Shown in pieces: positions 60,617 to 63,418 of a stretch of 63,418 nt of DNA (positions within the stretch are counted from its first letter, which is position 1; the number at the start of each line of letters is the position of its first letter). This DNA comes from an uncultured Bacilli bacterium (lineage in GTDB: Bacteria > Bacillota_I > Bacilli_A > RF39 > UBA660): NCBI GenBank assembly GCA_934162265.1, contig CAKPHZ010000004.1, positions 1 through 63,418 on the forward strand. Reading direction: 5' to 3'. Position numbers and translations under genes: made by a program. The notes beneath the pieces were generated by a model that saw nothing but the letters and a program-made list of their open reading frames with translations, did no database searches and was not told where the DNA came from.

Positions 60617-60657
60617 AAATATTTAAATTACTTATTTATATTTTTATATTTATTAGG

Positions 60658-62835
60658 CTAATTTTGAGGTTTTAGTACTTTTCTTAGTTCTTTATTATTT
60701 TCATTTCTTACTTGATAAGGAGTATAGTTTGTTTTATTTAATTTTTCTAATAAATAAGATATTGTTTTAATTGCTTCTTCTTGAGAGTATGTTCCTTCTT
60801 TAATTTTATGAATTGTACTTAATAGATAAATTCCTAGTGAAGTATCTGGATTTAATTCTATTGTACTTGTAGTATTGTTTTTCATTGTATAATATTTATC
60901 TTTATTTTCATCAATAATATTAAATATAGTATGAGCTTCTTCTTTATCTATTTCAGATAATACTTGACATATTTGATTATGATTTCTATGTGTTAAACTT
61001 TTGTCAGTTATTTCTTCTTGATAAATAAAAGGAATATTATTTTTTTGAAATATTTCTTTGATATTAGAGCAAAGAACATAGTCTACTAATTGGAAGAAAC
61101 TGGATACTGTGATAATTTCTTCAGAAGTATTATTCAACTTCTGTAATATAGATATACTATCTTTTAAAATTGGGTTTTGGGGATTAGTTTGAATGTCTTT
61201 TTCAGAAAATACTTCATTGATATTGACTAAAGATGATGTAATTTTTAATGGGAGAAGAACGTTATCTTTGGTTAAGGAATAGGAGAAAGATAAGACTGGA
61301 TAAGTCGTTTCTTTTTCTAATTTAATTAGTTTATCTTGATGAGATAATAATTCACTTTCAAATGATAGAAGTTTACTGTTATCTAAAAGATGGGTAGTAA
61401 AGGTGATTGTTCCATTTTCATCACAAGAAATAGAAAAGGCTGTATTTTTTCTTTTATTAAACATGAATGTATTTTCTTTTACTATTTCTTTAGATGATCT
61501 TTGATAATAATTAACTAAGTTAGGGAAAGCAACATTTTTTAAAATGTTTTCTTGTTCTAAAATATTGTATTCTTCTTTTTCTGCTTTTTCTTGATGAAGT
61601 GATGAAATAATTTCTGATATATCTTCATTTACTTCTGATAAAGATATATAATTTCTTTTCTTACAATAATTTATAAAATCAGATATTTTATCTAAGAATT
61701 GCTCTATTTCTATCTCTGATAATGGGTTTGTTTGATTGAATATTAATTTTATTATTTCTTTATAAAAACTTGGATCTGTATATTGAATTCCTTGATTGAC
61801 TAACTTTACCTTATAATTTTGAATAAATTTATCTAAAAGATAGAATAATATATGATTATCTTGTCTTGCATATTTAAAATTATCTATTTGTAAGATTAAT
61901 TTTTCTATTATAGAATAATTTTTATCATCTTCTGATAAGTAAGATAAGATATTGTAATAAGATGATGTATCTAATGTATTATTTTTTACTTCTAATGGTA
62001 GGTTTTCTTCAAATAAATGAATAATTTTTTTGATAAAGTTTTTTTCTGTAGTATTTTCTTTAGGTAGAGTACGAAGATAGTTTTTTAAAACATCTTTTCC
62101 CAGTAAACATACTTCTTCTTTTGCAAATTCTGGTAATTTATTTATTTCTTTAAATATTTTAGTAATATCTTCTGGTATAAAATGATTTAATCCTTCACCA
62201 TACTTTTTTAAATAAATTCCATGACATAATTCATTTAATAAATCAGATAATTTTTGATTTAAGTTTGTTTGGTAAGTAAAATAGTCAGTAAAGTCTTTTA
62301 ATTGTTTTATATTTTCTTGTTCTTTAGATTGTTTATTCATTTCTTCTTGTTTTTTCTCTATTTTGATTAACTTATTGATGTATTTTAAGATTAACTTACT
62401 TTTTTTGTATTCTAGATTTGCTATGGATACTTTTTCTTTTAATTGTTGATATTTTTCTAGTTCTAGATGTTGTCGTAATACTTTTTTGTTTTTTCGTAAA
62501 TCTAATGAAATATTATTTTCTTTAGCAATTTTTTGAATTACTTCATTGATTATTTCTTTTTTCTTTTGATAGTTTTTTATATTATTTAGTAAATAAATAT
62601 CTTTTAATTTATATAAACTAGATAGTCTTTTTGATATTTTTTCTTCATCTAAATAATTAATAAATAAAGTTAATTCTTCTTCAGATAAAAAATAATTTAT
62701 CATTAAGATATTTAATAAATATTTTCTTTTTATTGTTTCTTTTTTTCCGTTTTGATCTTTATTTTTCTGTTCTAATTCGCTTATTTTTTTTAATAGTTCT
62801 TGTACTTTTGTTACATATACATCTTTAGACATCAT
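60658..62835 (-). CDS. large protein with degenerate RNase II/R-like C-terminal domain (tentative)
   Basis: The 725-residue protein has an N-terminal helical part, including coiled coil (KEENMNKQSKEQENIK-like region near 160-190). The C-terminal half contains TAFSISCDENGTITFTTHLL, PVLSFSYSLTKDNVLLPLKI, SSFFQLVDYVLCSNIKEIF and NIPFIYQEEITDK. In order, these resemble RNB-domain landmarks (catalytic D-D strand, L-S-x-x-F-x-L-x-x-D, F-M-x-x-A-N, and P-x-I-Y-R-x-H). The catalytic D-x-D-D-A cluster is absent, so it may be an inactive RNA-binding relative. AAGGAGAATGA precedes the start. It is monocistronic. Confidence 0.5.
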   Translation of the reverse strand: MMSKDVYVTKVQELLKKISELEQKNKDQNGKKETIKRKYLLNILMINYFLSEEELTLFINYLDEEKISKRLSSLYKLKDIYLLNNIKNYQKKKEIINEVIQKIAKENNISLDLRKNKKVLRQHLELEKYQQLKEKVSIANLEYKKSKLILKYINKLIKIEKKQEEMNKQSKEQENIKQLKDFTDYFTYQTNLNQKLSDLLNELCHGIYLKKYGEGLNHFIPEDITKIFKEINKLPEFAKEEVCLLGKDVLKNYLRTLPKENTTEKNFIKKIIHLFEENLPLEVKNNTLDTSSYYNILSYLSEDDKNYSIIEKLILQIDNFKYARQDNHILFYLLDKFIQNYKVKLVNQGIQYTDPSFYKEIIKLIFNQTNPLSEIEIEQFLDKISDFINYCKKRNYISLSEVNEDISEIISSLHQEKAEKEEYNILEQENILKNVAFPNLVNYYQRSSKEIVKENTFMFNKRKNTAFSISCDENGTITFTTHLLDNSKLLSFESELLSHQDKLIKLEKETTYPVLSFSYSLTKDNVLLPLKITSSLVNINEVFSEKDIQTNPQNPILKDSISILQKLNNTSEEIITVSSFFQLVDYVLCSNIKEIFQKNNIPFIYQEEITDKSLTHRNHNQICQVLSEIDKEEAHTIFNIIDENKDKYYTMKNNTTSTIELNPDTSLGIYLLSTIHKIKEGTYSQEEAIKTISYLLEKLNKTNYTPYQVRNENNKELRKVLKPQN

Positions 62836-62984
62836 TCATTCTCCTTTTTTTCAATTTTACTATAGCACAAAATATTTGTATTAGGAATAATATTTACTAG
62901 GAAGTAAAAAGATTTTTATATTATTTAAATAAAATACTTCATTTTATTTTTCTTCATTATTTATCTTTTTGGTGGAAAATAGAA

Positions 62985-63019
62985 AAAATAAGACAACTTT
63001 TTTAAAGCTATCTTATTTT
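62985..63019 (-). terminator. terminator of aspS
   Basis: A 9-bp perfect stem AAAATAAGA / TCTTATTTT, overlapping the stop codon, is followed by T-rich sequence on the minus strand. Confidence 0.75.
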
Positions 63020-63418
63020 AATGTGTAATTCTCTTAATTGGGCCTCTGTTAATTCAGAAGGTGAACCCATTAGGTTATCAATGCCGCTGGCACTTGTTGG
63101 GAAGGCTTGTACTTCTCTTAAGTTATCAACATCATTTAGAAGCATAATCATTCTATCAATTCCTGGAGCCATTCCTCCATGAGGGGGAGCGCCATATTTA
63201 AAGGCATTGTATAAAGAAGAAAATCTTTCTTTAACAATATCTTTAGAGTATCCTACTTTTTCAAAGGCTAATTCTAGGCAATCTAAGTCATGATTTCTTA
63301 AAGCTCCACTAGACATTTCGTATCCGTTGCATACAAAATCATATTGGTACGCTACGATATCATCTAAATTGTCGGTTTTTAAGGCTTCTATTCCTCCTTT
63401 AGGCATACTAAATGGATT
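63008..63418 (-). CDS. aspS: aspartyl-tRNA synthetase, C-terminal part
   Basis: Only the 3' end is present; the frame is open through the right edge of the window. The 137 codons include QYDFVCNGYEMSSGALRNHD, YNAFKYGAPPHGGMAPGIDR (motif 3 of class II synthetases, with the Arg) and REVQAFPTSASGIDNLMGSP, as in bacterial AspRS. The enzyme charges tRNA-Asp (and possibly tRNA-Asn). The start, anticodon-binding domain and GAD insertion lie outside the window. Confidence 0.95.
   Translation of the reverse strand, partial: NPFSMPKGGIEALKTDNLDDIVAYQYDFVCNGYEMSSGALRNHDLDCLELAFEKVGYSKDIVKERFSSLYNAFKYGAPPHGGMAPGIDRMIMLLNDVDNLREVQAFPTSASGIDNLMGSPSELTEAQLRELHIKIR

Noticed and set aside
1..63418. tRNA, rRNA or tmRNA genes
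   Set aside because: I looked for GC-rich cloverleaf-like stretches and conserved TTCGA-type loops and found none; GC-rich leader pieces near rplK are ribosomal leader RNA.
1..63418. Mycoplasma-type code with TGA as Trp
   Set aside because: clpP ends sensibly with TGA inside its terminator stem, and Trp is TGG throughout conserved genes.

Overview
The window is very AT-rich (clearly below about 30% G+C by eye; not computed), has short intergenic gaps, strong AGGAGG-type ribosome binding sites and TTGACA/TATAAT promoters, and uses the standard bacterial code: clpP ends in TGA and Trp is encoded by TGG. Gene content points to a low-GC Bacillota, most likely an uncultured gut Bacilli lineage of the Erysipelotrichia/RF39/Acholeplasma neighbourhood. 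The evidence is dnaB-dnaI helicase loading genes of Bacillus type, a DnaE-type polymerase, enolase, ClpP, secE-nusG-rplKAJL-rpoBC, and oleate hydratase. The exact taxon is inference.

Layout. (1) 1-9.6 kb is accessory: a membrane-anchored XRE regulator with its partner, an Ig-like lipoprotein, oleate hydratase, an ASCH protein, a zone of decayed genes (4.5-7.0 kb: carbohydrate-binding fragment, AlbA_2-type regulator with a nonsense codon, DinD tail) around an apparently intact P-loop protein, then a CadC-CadA metal efflux operon with a readable operator. (2) 9.6-15.8 kb is a minus-strand run of poorly known proteins (gluzincin-like HExxH protein, proteins with an ADP-ribosyltransferase-like start motif, GNATs, a GNAT-transglutaminase fusion, a frameshifted DUF2441 protein). 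(3) 15.9-18.2 kb holds an orphan ABC ATPase and a histidine kinase remnant fused to the first codons of a response regulator. (4) 18.3-21.9 kb is a serine recombinase with an unusual inserted domain, directly joined to a promoterless collagen-like fragment and a TPR glycosyltransferase. (5) 21.9-35.3 kb is mostly housekeeping (mutY, eno, uridine-kinase-like protein, clpP, two flavoproteins) plus transglutaminase-like proteins and a HigBA-like toxin-antitoxin pair. (6) 35.4-48.9 kb is the transcription/translation cluster secE-nusG-rplK-rplA-rplJ-rplL-[coiled-coil membrane protein-DUF1292 protein]-rpoB-rpoC on the minus strand, with ribosomal leaders. (7) 49-53.5 kb, plus strand: an XRE regulator, an rRNA methyltransferase and RluA pair, then a MerR-controlled operon ending in a VirD4/TraG-like ATPase. 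(8) 53.5-63.4 kb, minus strand: dnaE, a queuosine-salvage (DUF2419/Qng1-like) protein, dnaB-dnaI plus a small membrane protein, a 725-residue protein resembling a degenerate RNase II/R domain, and the 3' end of aspS.

How the parts work together. Most housekeeping operons end in hairpins that contain the stop codon, and several convergent pairs share one bidirectional terminator. The best candidates for something new are the MerR / Cys-rich membrane protein / VirD4-like ATPase operon (51.2-53.5 kb), the recombinase / collagen-like / glycosyltransferase cassette (18.3-21.9 kb), and the run of possible protein-modifying enzymes at 9.6-15.7 kb. All function calls are made by eye from sequence motifs; no database search was run.
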